Below, one piece after another: positions 1-8,148 of a stretch of DNA of 64,000 bases. Numbering within the stretch: position 1 is the stretch's first letter; each line of letters begins with the position of its first letter. This stretch comes from Croceibacterium selenioxidans (GTDB lineage: Bacteria > Pseudomonadota > Alphaproteobacteria > Sphingomonadales > Sphingomonadaceae): contig NZ_JAHFVK010000001.1 in NCBI RefSeq assembly GCF_018599195.1, positions 496,001 through 560,000 of the forward strand, in the 5' to 3' direction. The notes beneath the pieces are model-generated. The model had not been told where the DNA came from. It saw only the letters and a list, made by a program, of their open reading frames with translations, and did no database searches. Both the position numbers and the translations under genes were made by a program.

Positions 1-189
1 GCCAATGAGACGGCACTGGTGGCGACCGATCCGAAGACCATCTCTTCGTTCTTCGACTCGACCACTTATGTTGGCGCGGTGAAGGATGCCGCGGACACCT
101 GGTACGCCGGGTGGACCTGCAACAGCGCGCTGGCGAACTTCGGAACCGACAACTCGGGCAACTGCACCAGCCTGCCTACCATCTCGTAA
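1..189 (+). CDS. C-terminal fragment of a secreted protein paired with a TonB-dependent receptor
   Basis: The reading frame is open from the first base and stops with TAA at 187-189, giving 62 residues of a gene that begins outside the window. The fragment contains DTWYAGWTCNSA and two well-separated Cys residues. From memory, similar tails end secreted or surface proteins encoded just before TonB-dependent receptors in sphingomonads; I cannot name a function. It lies about 100 bases upstream of the receptor in the same direction, so the two are probably one operon. The family call is an inference from style and position; that it is a real coding tail is more secure. Confidence 0.55.
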   Translation, partial: ANETALVATDPKTISSFFDSTTYVGAVKDAADTWYAGWTCNSALANFGTDNSGNCTSLPTIS

Positions 190-292
190 TGAACTGGAGG
201 GGCGTGCCTCGGAGACATTCCGGGGCCGCCCCTTCGTCGTATCCGGGCCCGGCCCGGTCTTGTTTTTTGTTTTACCCATGGGGGTCCAGGTT

Positions 293-2971
293 ATGACCAC
301 TGGCAAGAAGCTGGCGGGGCTGCTTCTTCTAACCACCGCGCTTACGTGCCCGATATCGGCATGGGCGCAGGATGCCGTTCCAGCGGCCGCATCCGAGGAA
401 GCAGCCACTCCGGACGACGGCACAGCGTCTGCTCCCGCGGACCAGCCGGTCGAGGATACCGACATCTCGATCCCCGGCGGTGCGATCATCGTCACCGGGC
501 GCATCAACCGCGATCCGACCCAGGGTGCGTCACAGGTTCTCTCGGTTCTCACGACCGAGCAGATCGCCCGCACCGGCGAAGGCAACATCGCCGGCGCGCT
601 TGGCCGCGTGACCGGCCTGAGCGTGGTCGGATCGGGCTTTGTCTACGTGCGCGGCCTGGGTGACCGTTACTCGCTGGCCCTGCTCAACGGCTCGCCCCTG
701 CCGAGCCCCGAACCGCTGCGGCGCGTGGTGCCGCTCGACCTGTTCCCGACTGGCGTCATCGCTTCCTCGCTCGTGCAGAAGAGCTACTCGGCGAACTATC
801 CGGGCGAGTTCGGCGGCGGGGTCATCAACCTGACTACCAAGGCAATTCCGGCCGAAGCGTTCCTTACCGTCGGGGTCGGCGGGCAGTGGGACACCGAGAC
901 GACCAACCAGCTCGGCTACGACTTCTACGGCAGCTCGTCCGACTGGACCGGCTTCGACAACGGCCAGCGCGACATTCCGCCGGCCCTGCAGGCCTTCTTC
1001 GACAGTGGCGCCCGCATCAGCGACGGCACGGTCGATACGCAGGCAATCGCCCGCGAGCTGGTCAACGGCCGGAATGCGATCGTCCAGCGCTGGAAGCACC
1101 TTCCGCCCAACTACTCGATGTCGCTTTCGGGCGGCGACTCCTGGGAGGTGGGCGACGGGGAGCTCGGCCTCATCGTGGGCGGTGGATTCAGCAGCAAGTG
1201 GCTCAACCGCGATGCGATCCAGCAGACCTCGCTCAGCGCCGATCTCTCTACACTCGACAGCGATTTCCGCCGCGTGACGACCGACCAGCGCATGGTTACC
1301 AACGCGCTCATTGGCCTGGGCTACGAGTTCGGCGAACACACCATCCGCTGGACCAACCTGTTCATTCGCGACACGATCAAACAGGCGCGCCTGGCCCAGG
1401 GCAAGAAGGACGAAGGCGTCGCCGATTTCCTGCAGCAGGATACGGCCTGGTACGAACGGCAGCTGATCGACACCCAGATCGTCGGCGAGTTCCAAATCGC
1501 CGATCGCGTCGGGCTGGACGTTCGTGCGGGCTACGCGAACTCGCAGCGCGAAGCCCCGTACGAGCTCTCGTTCGAATATGTACGTTCGAATTCGGCGACC
1601 GATCCGCTCGGCGCCTACTTCGTCAACCGCCTGAACCGCAACAGCGGCTCGGCCGACATTGCGTTCTCGGACCTCAACGAGGACCTGTGGTCCGGCGGAC
1701 TCGACCTGAGCTACGAGGTCATTCCCGAGGTGACCGTCACCGTCGGGGGCGCCTATCAGGATACCGCTCGTACCCAATCGCGCCGGGGCTTCCTGTTTGA
1801 CGCTCCATCCACGTTCGAGCCGGGCGTTGGGCTGTTCCGCCCGGACCTGCTGCTGCAACCCTCGGTCATCGATTACTACGACATCGGCCTGATCGAGGAA
1901 GACGAAAGCACCCCGGAATTCCTCGCAGAGCTGACGACTTACGCCGCCTACGGCAAGGCCACGATCGAGTTTGCCGAAGGGGTCAGCCTCGACGCGGGCG
2001 TGCGCTTTGAATCGGCCGACCAGACGGTCACGCCGGTGCAGGTGTTCACCAACCCCAGCGGATCCTCCGCGAGCACCGCGCTGAGCAACAGCTACTGGTT
2101 GCCCGGCGCAACTCTCACCTGGGAAGTCCAGCCTGACCTGCAGTTGCGAGCGAGCGCTTCGAAGACCATCGCCCGGCCGCAGTTCCGCGAGCTGATCTAC
2201 CAACCGTACAATGATCCGGAGAGCAACCGCGTCTACCTCGGCAACCCGCTGTTGGTGGACAGCGAGCTGTGGAACGGTGAACTGCGCGGCGAGTGGTATT
2301 TCGATGCCGACCAGCGCCTCTCGGTTGCCGGGTTCTACAAGAAGATCGATCGTCCGATCGAAGCTTTCGTGACCCAGCTTAGCGGTTTGCTGACCACCAG
2401 TTACGCCAACGCGCCGGAAGCTCGGCTCTACGGCGGCGAGATCGAATTGCAGAAGTACTTCGACTTCGCCCCCGGTACTCTTCCGGGCGACCGCCGGGTT
2501 GTCGTCATCGGAAACTACACTTACACCCAATCGGAACTGAAGGTCGGCGCCGACGATACCACTGCGGTTTATGCCGCATCGTCGAGCCTGGCGACCGACT
2601 ACTTCCGCGACGGTTCGCCGCTGACTGGGCAATCGGACCACATCGTCAACCTTCAGGTCGGCCTCGAGCATCCCGACCGGTTGTCGCAGCAGACCTTCCT
2701 GCTGACTTACGCGAGCTCGCGCGTGGTGAGCCGCGGCCTCAATGGCACGCCGCCGCAGCCCGACGTGATCGAAAAGCCTGGCGTTCGCCTGGACTTCGTG
2801 GCGCGCGAGGGCGTGCAACTGGCCGGCAAGGAAGTGGAGTTCAAGTTCGAGGTCCGCAACATCCTCGGCACGGGTCACGAAGAGTTCCAGCAGGCGGGCG
2901 ACAACCGCATCGACGTGAACACTTACGACATGGGCCGCCTGATCTCGCTGTCGGCGCAGGTGACGTTCTGA
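293..2971 (+). CDS. TonB-dependent outer membrane receptor
   Basis: Outer-membrane beta-barrel receptor that would import a ligand using TonB and the proton motive force; the substrate cannot be told from sequence. The chosen ATG opens a clear signal peptide (MTTGKKLAGLLLLTTAL, cleavage after AWA) with a G-rich stretch just upstream; another in-frame ATG lies at 278. The open frame extends back to 86 but overlaps the preceding gene. The mature start carries a TonB-box-like segment (GAIIVTGRI), then a plug domain with NGSPLPSPEP and the GGGVINL pattern, then a long barrel ending in Phe (SAQVTF), as usual for assembly by the BAM complex. About 892 residues, normal for the family. Confidence 0.9.
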   Translation: MTTGKKLAGLLLLTTALTCPISAWAQDAVPAAASEEAATPDDGTASAPADQPVEDTDISIPGGAIIVTGRINRDPTQGASQVLSVLTTEQIARTGEGNIAGALGRVTGLSVVGSGFVYVRGLGDRYSLALLNGSPLPSPEPLRRVVPLDLFPTGVIASSLVQKSYSANYPGEFGGGVINLTTKAIPAEAFLTVGVGGQWDTETTNQLGYDFYGSSSDWTGFDNGQRDIPPALQAFFDSGARISDGTVDTQAIARELVNGRNAIVQRWKHLPPNYSMSLSGGDSWEVGDGELGLIVGGGFSSKWLNRDAIQQTSLSADLSTLDSDFRRVTTDQRMVTNALIGLGYEFGEHTIRWTNLFIRDTIKQARLAQGKKDEGVADFLQQDTAWYERQLIDTQIVGEFQIADRVGLDVRAGYANSQREAPYELSFEYVRSNSATDPLGAYFVNRLNRNSGSADIAFSDLNEDLWSGGLDLSYEVIPEVTVTVGGAYQDTARTQSRRGFLFDAPSTFEPGVGLFRPDLLLQPSVIDYYDIGLIEEDESTPEFLAELTTYAAYGKATIEFAEGVSLDAGVRFESADQTVTPVQVFTNPSGSSASTALSNSYWLPGATLTWEVQPDLQLRASASKTIARPQFRELIYQPYNDPESNRVYLGNPLLVDSELWNGELRGEWYFDADQRLSVAGFYKKIDRPIEAFVTQLSGLLTTSYANAPEARLYGGEIELQKYFDFAPGTLPGDRRVVVIGNYTYTQSELKVGADDTTAVYAASSSLATDYFRDGSPLTGQSDHIVNLQVGLEHPDRLSQQTFLLTYASSRVVSRGLNGTPPQPDVIEKPGVRLDFVAREGVQLAGKEVEFKFEVRNILGTGHEEFQQAGDNRIDVNTYDMGRLISLSAQVTF

Positions 2972-3321
2972 GTTCAACCCTCCTTGTGATCGCGACGCGG
3001 TCACAGGGAGGTGGCTTTCGCCGTAGGTCAGTGTCGGAGGGGCTGGCGCCGCATAGCCGGCTCCCTCCGCCGCTCGCTTGAGGTCGCGGGCGGCGAGTTT
3101 CCCATGTCCCGGCCCAGTGTAACCTTTGCGCACACGCATTTCGGGGTTTCGGAACTCCCGGGGTGACGCCTTTTTCGGCGGAATTCCGCGGTGCTTCGAA
3201 AAACCCGTGTAACCTTTCAACGCACCATTGAGCTTGGCGTTGAACGCGCCGGGCGAGGAAGGCGGGAAGGGCACCACAAGTCTATGCGATGCCTAAGCCT
3301 TTGTAGGAAAGTTGTTTTTCC
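2972..3321. other. 350-base intergenic region, no gene seen
   Basis: Lies between the convergent receptor gene and response regulator gene. Long frames that cross it are only the antisense of the receptor. It holds the hairpin at 2979-3011 and two copies of GTGTAACCTTT, at 3117-3127 and 3207-3217, exactly 90 bases apart. I see no convincing small gene or RNA. Confidence 0.5.
2979..3011 (+). terminator. Hairpin after the TonB receptor gene
   Basis: An 11-base arm at 2979-2989 pairs with 3001-3011, with one G-T pair, around an 11-base loop. It begins 8 bases after the receptor stop codon. There is no clean T-run behind it, so it may act as a weak terminator or a 3'-end stabilising hairpin. Confidence 0.5.
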
Positions 3322-3996
3322 TTAGGTCACGTCGAGGCAATAGCCGACCATCCTGATGGTGCGGATCGCGTCGCCCATACCCGCTTCCTGCAGGGCAGGG
3401 CGCAGGCGCTTCATCCACACATCGACCGTGCGCTCGCCGATATGGGCATAGCCTTTGCCCAGGCCCTTGATGATGTCCTGCCGCGAGTGGGCCTTGTTGG
3501 GATTTTCGGCGAGGAAGCGCAGCAGCCGGAACTCGTTGGGGGCAAGCCGGATCGGGTTGCCGCGCCAGCGAGCTTGAAATGCCACGAGATCGATCACCAG
3601 GCCGCCGGCAACCACCGTACGGGCGGCATGATGATCCTGCCGCTCGGAAAACAGCGCCAGCACCCTGTCGAGCACGCGCGTACGATCGAGTGGACCGACC
3701 ATGTAGTCGTCGGCCCCGGCCTTGAGCGCGCGGCGGTTGTCCTCGGGATCGTCTTCTTCGAGAACGAGCGTCAGGTGGGCATAGGCCGTGCGCGGATTGG
3801 CGCGCAGGCGGCGGCACATCTCGAGACCGGATATACCGGGAAGCGCCCAATCCACGAAAGCGTACATGGGGCCTTCGACAAGCCGCCTGGGAGTGTCCTC
3901 GACCAGCAGGTCGAACGTGAACGTGACGCCTCCGTGCTGGAAGTCGCCCTGAGGTCCCCCAAGCGGGCTGGTAGTGAAAATGTTGACCATGATCAT
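3322..3996 (-). CDS. OmpR/PhoB-type response regulator with atypical receiver, flagellar cluster
   Basis: Predicted DNA-binding regulator of about 224 residues. The C-terminal part is a winged-helix trans_reg_C domain (LAPNEFRLLRFLAENP, then ERTVDVWMKRLR and IRTIRMVGYCL). The N-terminal part resembles a receiver: a possible phospho-acceptor Asp49 in FVDWALPGISG. However, there is no acidic pair near the N-terminus, and the usual conserved Lys before Pro is Gly (MVGPLD), so phosphorylation may not control it. The ATG at 3996 is followed by another at 3990; a longer frame to 4107 is unlikely because it has no ribosome site. It follows fliD-fliS in the same direction and may regulate flagellar genes, in the manner of FtcR of rhizobia; that role is an inference. 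Confidence 0.75.
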   Translation of the reverse strand: MIMVNIFTTSPLGGPQGDFQHGGVTFTFDLLVEDTPRRLVEGPMYAFVDWALPGISGLEMCRRLRANPRTAYAHLTLVLEEDDPEDNRRALKAGADDYMVGPLDRTRVLDRVLALFSERQDHHAARTVVAGGLVIDLVAFQARWRGNPIRLAPNEFRLLRFLAENPNKAHSRQDIIKGLGKGYAHIGERTVDVWMKRLRPALQEAGMGDAIRTIRMVGYCLDVT

Positions 3997-4107
3997 ACGC
4001 CGCTCATTCCCGGTTTTCAGGACCGGAATGCCGCAGGGATATGACGGGCATGTTACGGATGTGCGAGGTTCATCCTCCTCCAGTGGGCTGGGGGAGGTTC
4101 TGCGCAC

Positions 4108-4485
4108 TCAAGCGTTCTTCAGCGTCCTGCCGATTTCGATGAAGTCGGCCCGGACCCGCCCGAGCATCTCGCTGTCGAAGGAGATGACGCTGTCGAGGAT
4201 GGTCCTCTTCGCCGCCCCGTAAAGCTGCATCAAGGCCGGGGCGAGCGGCGCGGATTGGTCCACGCCCATCTCCAGCGCGATGAGGGCCGAAAGGGCCCGC
4301 GAAAGCGCCTTGCTTCGGGCCGCAGGGTCCGGCCGCTTGTTGGTGATGAGCGCAAGACCCAGGCCGCCGACGACCTGCTCGATGCAGATGCGGACGAGGT
4401 CGCCGGGATCGCCGATGCCCTGGATACGGGCTTCGATTTCGCTGCGACGATAGGCTTCGCGCGGGTCGGTGAAGGCCAGCATCAA
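4108..4485 (-). CDS. fliS: Flagellar export chaperone FliS
   Basis: Cytoplasmic chaperone that binds the C-terminal helix of flagellin and prevents early polymerisation before export. The 125-residue product has the FliS pattern: an early EAYRRSEIEARI segment followed by helical segments rich in Leu and Ala, including the LVRICIEQVVGGL helix, and it matches family length. Its start overlaps the end of fliD by four bases, so the two are translationally coupled. Divergence from enteric FliS is considerable, but gene order (fliD-fliS) supports the call. Confidence 0.82.
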   Translation of the reverse strand: MMLAFTDPREAYRRSEIEARIQGIGDPGDLVRICIEQVVGGLGLALITNKRPDPAARSKALSRALSALIALEMGVDQSAPLAPALMQLYGAAKRTILDSVISFDSEMLGRVRADFIEIGRTLKNA

Positions 4486-5897
4486 TCTTTCCCGGCGTTC
4501 CAGGACTCGATCTGCTGCTTCAGGAAGCTCAAGGTCGATTGCGAGGTGCTGATGCGGGTGTCGGCCTTGGCGAAGCGGCTCACCAGGTTGGCGCGCAGGG
4601 TTTCCTGCTGATCGGCCAGCTTGGCGCTCTGTTCGGTGATTTGGGTCGACAGCTTCTGGTATCGGGTGATCGATCCGCCGAGCGAACCCGGATCGGTCGA
4701 GGTGGTGGCGGCACGGGCGACCTTGTCGATTGTCGAATAGACACCGTAGAGGCCGGTCGTGAACATGGCAGCCACACCGGCGGGATCGCGAGTCAGCGTG
4801 GCCTGCAGGCGCGTCGTGTCGAGCTTGAACGTGCCGTCGCGCTGGATGGCGAGGCCGAGATCCGACAGCGTTCGCGAGCCTTCGGCCCCATTCGGCATGA
4901 CGATCTCGCCCGCCAGCTTCGACAGCTGCTGCTTGAGCCTGCGGGCGCCCGGATCGCCTGCGAGATCGCCGGACGTGGGATCGGTCGCCGCCTTCAAGTC
5001 GCCGGCGATCTCGTTGAGCGCGTCAACGAGATCCTGCATCGCGGTGGCGATCGTGCTGGACGGGTTGGAAAAGGTGATCTTGGTCGGCGATCCGGCGTTC
5101 GTACCGGTCAGCGACAGCGAGAGGCCCGGCGCGACGTTCGAGATCGTGTTGCTGGCGCTGGTCATGCTCAAGCCGTCGAGCTTGAACGAGGCATCGCTTG
5201 CGGTGGCGAGGAGCCTGGAGGAGGCGCCCCCAGCGGAAGGGTTCCAGGCCAGCGCGGCTAGCCCTTCCTGGCCGGCGGTTTCCGTAGCTTCGACGATGAA
5301 GCCGTTCTGGGCCCCGTCGGGTCCCTTGAGCACCAACTGGGCACCAGAGCTCGTCTGCGCGACATAAGCGGTGACGCCGGAGCTCTTCGCGTTGATGGCT
5401 GAAGCGATGGTGGACAGCGTTGCGCCGGTCGGAATGTCGATTTCCACCGCGGCCTTGGTGCCTTCGGTGAATCCCGCCGCGGTCGTTGCGCCGAAGCGCA
5501 AGGTCAGCTTGCCCGCACCGACAACCGTCGTGCTCGAGGCAAGGGCCGGGCTTGAGAGGGTCTGCGAGCTGGCGAGCGCCAGAACCTCGAGCGAATAGGT
5601 GCCCGATCCTTGGGTTCCGCTCGGGCTCGAGGCGGTCGCCACGCTGCCGTTCGCAACGCTCGGCTGCGGCGAAAGGTCGCCCACGCGCACACGCTCGCCC
5701 ATCGCGGAGGCGAGCTGGGTCAGCATGTTCTTGATCGAGGACGCGGAAGAGATTTGCTGGCTCAGCAGGTCCTTCTTGGCCGCCAGCCTGTCGTTGCGCA
5801 GCTTGAATTGCGTGAGGGCAAGGTTGTTGGCCAACGCGACCATGTCGACGCCGCTACCGGCACCGAGGGCGCTTACGATGGAACTGGTTTCGCTCAT
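4482..5897 (-). CDS. fliD: Flagellar filament cap protein FliD
   Basis: Forms the cap at the filament tip that folds incoming flagellin subunits. The 471-residue product starts with the typical MSETSSIVSALGAGSGVD and has a Ser/Thr-rich middle and a C-terminal coiled coil near residues 420-465 (ITEQSAKLADQQETLRANL). Length is normal. There is no Shine-Dalgarno sequence before this ATG. A sigma-28 type promoter at 5905-5931 would place the transcript start at or within a base or two of the ATG, so the message may be leaderless. fliS follows with a four-base overlap. Confidence 0.92.
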   Translation of the reverse strand: MSETSSIVSALGAGSGVDMVALANNLALTQFKLRNDRLAAKKDLLSQQISSASSIKNMLTQLASAMGERVRVGDLSPQPSVANGSVATASSPSGTQGSGTYSLEVLALASSQTLSSPALASSTTVVGAGKLTLRFGATTAAGFTEGTKAAVEIDIPTGATLSTIASAINAKSSGVTAYVAQTSSGAQLVLKGPDGAQNGFIVEATETAGQEGLAALAWNPSAGGASSRLLATASDASFKLDGLSMTSASNTISNVAPGLSLSLTGTNAGSPTKITFSNPSSTIATAMQDLVDALNEIAGDLKAATDPTSGDLAGDPGARRLKQQLSKLAGEIVMPNGAEGSRTLSDLGLAIQRDGTFKLDTTRLQATLTRDPAGVAAMFTTGLYGVYSTIDKVARAATTSTDPGSLGGSITRYQKLSTQITEQSAKLADQQETLRANLVSRFAKADTRISTSQSTLSFLKQQIESWNAGKD

Positions 5898-5904
5898 GAA
5901 TGGC

Positions 5905-5931
5905 AGAACGGCTGGCGAGGGTGAGGATTAA
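5905..5931 (-). promoter_or_regulatory. Candidate sigma-28 (FliA) promoter of fliD-fliS
   Basis: Read on the minus strand: TTAA at 5931-5928, a 15-base spacer, then GCCGTTCT at 5912-5905. This is close to the enteric FliA pattern TAAA-N15-GCCGATAA and to the site before flagellin in this window. The predicted start falls about seven bases past the -10 element, at the fliD ATG. Confidence 0.6.
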
Positions 5932-5940
5932 GGGGAAAAT

Positions 5941-5961
5941 TCCTCCGCGTTACGGGGAGGA
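5941..5961 (-). terminator. Hairpin between flhB and fliD
   Basis: TCCTCC at 5941-5946 pairs with GGAGGA at 5956-5961. On the minus strand it is followed by ATTTTCCCC, giving a short T-run. It lies just after the flhB stop and just before the fliD promoter, so it probably separates the long fliE-flhB operon from fliDS. Confidence 0.5.
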
Positions 5962-5967
5962 TCTTCG

Positions 5968-7095
5968 CTACGAACCCAACCGTCCTTCCGCGTCGAAGCG
6001 CAGTTCGAGCGGCACGTCGATCGCGGGGAGGCTCGGCATTTCGCCGCGCTTGAGCGAGTAGACGAAGGCCAGGACCGAGGCGAGGGCGCCGTAGAGCTCC
6101 TCGCGGATCGTCTGGTTCTCGCGGGTGGTGAAGTAGACCGACCGCGCGAGTTGTGGCAGTTCGATCATCGGCACACCCAGTTCGTGGGCCAGTTCGCGCA
6201 TGGCCATGGCCTTTTCGCCGCGTCCCTTGGCCAGGACGATCGGAGCTGAAGCCTTTTCCGGGTCGTAGGTCATCGCCACGCTGAAGTGGGTCGGGTTGGT
6301 AAGGACGAACTGCGCTTCGCGCATCGCCGGGGCGACGCCACCCATGGCGATCTCGCGCTGGCGCTGGCGACGCATGGCTTTCGCCTCGGGCGAGCCTTCG
6401 GCCTCCTTGTTCTCGTCGCGCATGTCCTGGTGGCTCATCTTGAGGCGCTGCATGCGGCGGACCCACTGGATCGGCACGTCGATCAGCGCGATCGCGACCA
6501 GGCCTGCGGCGAGGGCGAAGAGCAGGCTGATCAGCGCGCCCCATCCGGCCTGAAGCTGTTGCGACAGGTTGCCCTTACCCATGCCCGCGATCGTTTCGAG
6601 CCAACTGCTGCCCCAATAGAACGCGATGCCGCCGAGCAGGGCAATCTTGAGCAGGCCTTTGCCCATCTCGATCACCCCGGTCATGCCGAACATACGCTTG
6701 AGACCCGACAGCGGATTGATGCGCGAGCCCTTGAAGGCGATGTTGGAGCCGACCCAGCGCCCGTCGGAAAAGCCGAGTTGCGAGACGACCGTGAGCAGCA
6801 TGATCGGTACCGCCAGCGAGGCGAGCGGCGGGAACACCGACAGCAGCAGTGAGATGAGCGTCGAGCCGACGCTGAAGTTGTCGATCGCGTTCCGGTCGAA
6901 TGTCAGACCGCCGCGCAGGGCGTCGGCCATATCGCCGAGAAGCCAGGGCCCGGCAAAGGCGAGCCAGGCGGCGCCGAACAGCATGACGGCAGCGGTCGAC
7001 AGTTCGCGCGAGCGGAGGACGTCGCCCTTGGTGGCTGCGTCGCGGCGGCGCTTCTCGGTTGGCGCAAAGGTCTTTTCGCCGGCGCTCTCGCTCAT
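5968..7095 (-). CDS. flhB: Flagellar export switch protein FlhB
   Basis: Inner-membrane part of the flagellar type III export gate that switches export from rod and hook proteins to filament proteins. The 375-residue product has four predicted membrane segments in the first 210 residues and then the cytoplasmic domain with the self-cleavage motif NPTH at residues 267-270, where cleavage is expected between Asn and Pro. The N-terminus (EKTFAPTEKRRRDA) is typical. The start overlaps the end of fliR by four bases. It is the last gene of the long minus-strand operon, followed by a hairpin. Confidence 0.97.
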   Translation of the reverse strand: MSESAGEKTFAPTEKRRRDAATKGDVLRSRELSTAAVMLFGAAWLAFAGPWLLGDMADALRGGLTFDRNAIDNFSVGSTLISLLLSVFPPLASLAVPIMLLTVVSQLGFSDGRWVGSNIAFKGSRINPLSGLKRMFGMTGVIEMGKGLLKIALLGGIAFYWGSSWLETIAGMGKGNLSQQLQAGWGALISLLFALAAGLVAIALIDVPIQWVRRMQRLKMSHQDMRDENKEAEGSPEAKAMRRQRQREIAMGGVAPAMREAQFVLTNPTHFSVAMTYDPEKASAPIVLAKGRGEKAMAMRELAHELGVPMIELPQLARSVYFTTRENQTIREELYGALASVLAFVYSLKRGEMPSLPAIDVPLELRFDAEGRLGS

Positions 7096-7877
7096 CGGAT
7101 CAGCACTTCCTCGACTTGTTCGAGCGAGACTGCGGCGACACCGGTAAGCTGGTCATAGATCATCGGCGCGGCGAGGATCACCGCGGTGATCCCGGCCAGC
7201 ACGCCCGCCGGAAGGCCGAGGGCGAAGAGGTTGAGCGATGGCGCGGAACGGCTGAGCACGCCGGTGAGGATCTGCACCAGCAGCAGTACCAGCGTCACCG
7301 GTAGCGCGATGCGCACAGCGGTTTCGAGCATGGTGCCGGCGAACGAGGCGATCAGCGCAAAGCGATCGGCGCCGAGCCAGGTCTCTCCCGGCGGGAAGGC
7401 GTTGTAGCTTTCGACCACCAGGTGGATCCAGTGGAGGTGCGCCCCCGTCGCAAGGAAGATAAGCGTCAGGACGATGGTGAAGAATTGCCCGAAGGCAGTG
7501 GTTTGGCCCCCGCCGCTTGGGTCCGCCGCCATGGCCATGCTCATGCCCATGCCGCCGCCGATGAGTTCCGCTGCCACGACCGGAGCGGCAAAGGCGATCT
7601 GCAACACGAAGCCCAGCGAGACGCCGACCAGGACTTCACCGAGAACCGCCAGCAGGCCCTGCACCGAAAATAGCGCTTCGGGCACTGGGATACCCGGCAT
7701 CCAGGCGGCTACGAACACGGCGACCGCGCCGGTCGCACAAGTGCGTACGGTCACCGGGATGATCGCAGCGCCGAAGATCGGCGCCGCCATCATCGCGGCT
7801 CCGATCCGGGTCATCAGGAAGACGACGCGCCAGAACTCGGTCTCGAGGGCGCCGAAGCCGAAGTCGAGGGCGATCAT
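7092..7877 (-). CDS. fliR: Flagellar export gate protein FliR
   Basis: Membrane protein of the export gate, which forms a core with FliP and FliQ and contacts FlhB. The 261-residue product is strongly hydrophobic with about six predicted membrane segments, includes the RIGAAMMAAPIFG segment near the start, and has the usual length. Start and stop overlap neighbouring fliQ and flhB genes by four bases each, consistent with coupled translation. Standard P-Q-R-flhB order. Confidence 0.95.
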   Translation of the reverse strand: MIALDFGFGALETEFWRVVFLMTRIGAAMMAAPIFGAAIIPVTVRTCATGAVAVFVAAWMPGIPVPEALFSVQGLLAVLGEVLVGVSLGFVLQIAFAAPVVAAELIGGGMGMSMAMAADPSGGGQTTAFGQFFTIVLTLIFLATGAHLHWIHLVVESYNAFPPGETWLGADRFALIASFAGTMLETAVRIALPVTLVLLLVQILTGVLSRSAPSLNLFALGLPAGVLAGITAVILAAPMIYDQLTGVAAVSLEQVEEVLIR

Positions 7878-8146
7878 TGGCCGATGCGGCTTATCTCTGC
7901 GAAGATCTCTTGCATGAAATCACCCAGCAGCGTCATCATCGACGCGCCGAAGATGACCAGCACGATGGCGATCGCGGCAAGCTTCGGGACAAAGGTGAGG
8001 GTCTGCTCGTTGACCGAGGTCGCGGCCTGGATCAGGCCGATCACGAGACCCACCGCAAGGCTGGCGAGGAGCACCGGCGCCGCGAGCAGCGCCGTGACCC
8101 ACAGCATCCTGTCGGCGAGCGCAAGCAGGTTGGAAAGGTCGTCCAT
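7874..8146 (-). CDS. fliQ: Flagellar export gate protein FliQ
   Basis: Small two-helix membrane protein of the export gate, 90 residues. Two hydrophobic segments are visible (about 13-40 and 52-75), with the family pattern GLIQAATSVNEQTLTFVPKL between them. I chose the ATG opening MDDLSNLLALADRMLW because it fits family length; the frame runs further up to 8191 but would then overlap fliP. The stop overlaps fliR by four bases. Confidence 0.95.
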   Translation of the reverse strand: MDDLSNLLALADRMLWVTALLAAPVLLASLAVGLVIGLIQAATSVNEQTLTFVPKLAAIAIVLVIFGASMMTLLGDFMQEIFAEISRIGQ

Positions 8147-8148
8147 CG

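Noticed and set aside
530-3277. A 915-residue open frame on the minus strand across the TonB receptor
   Set aside because: It is antisense to a well-recognised receptor, has no family pattern and is rich in Arg, Ala and Gly as expected for shadow frames in GC-rich DNA.
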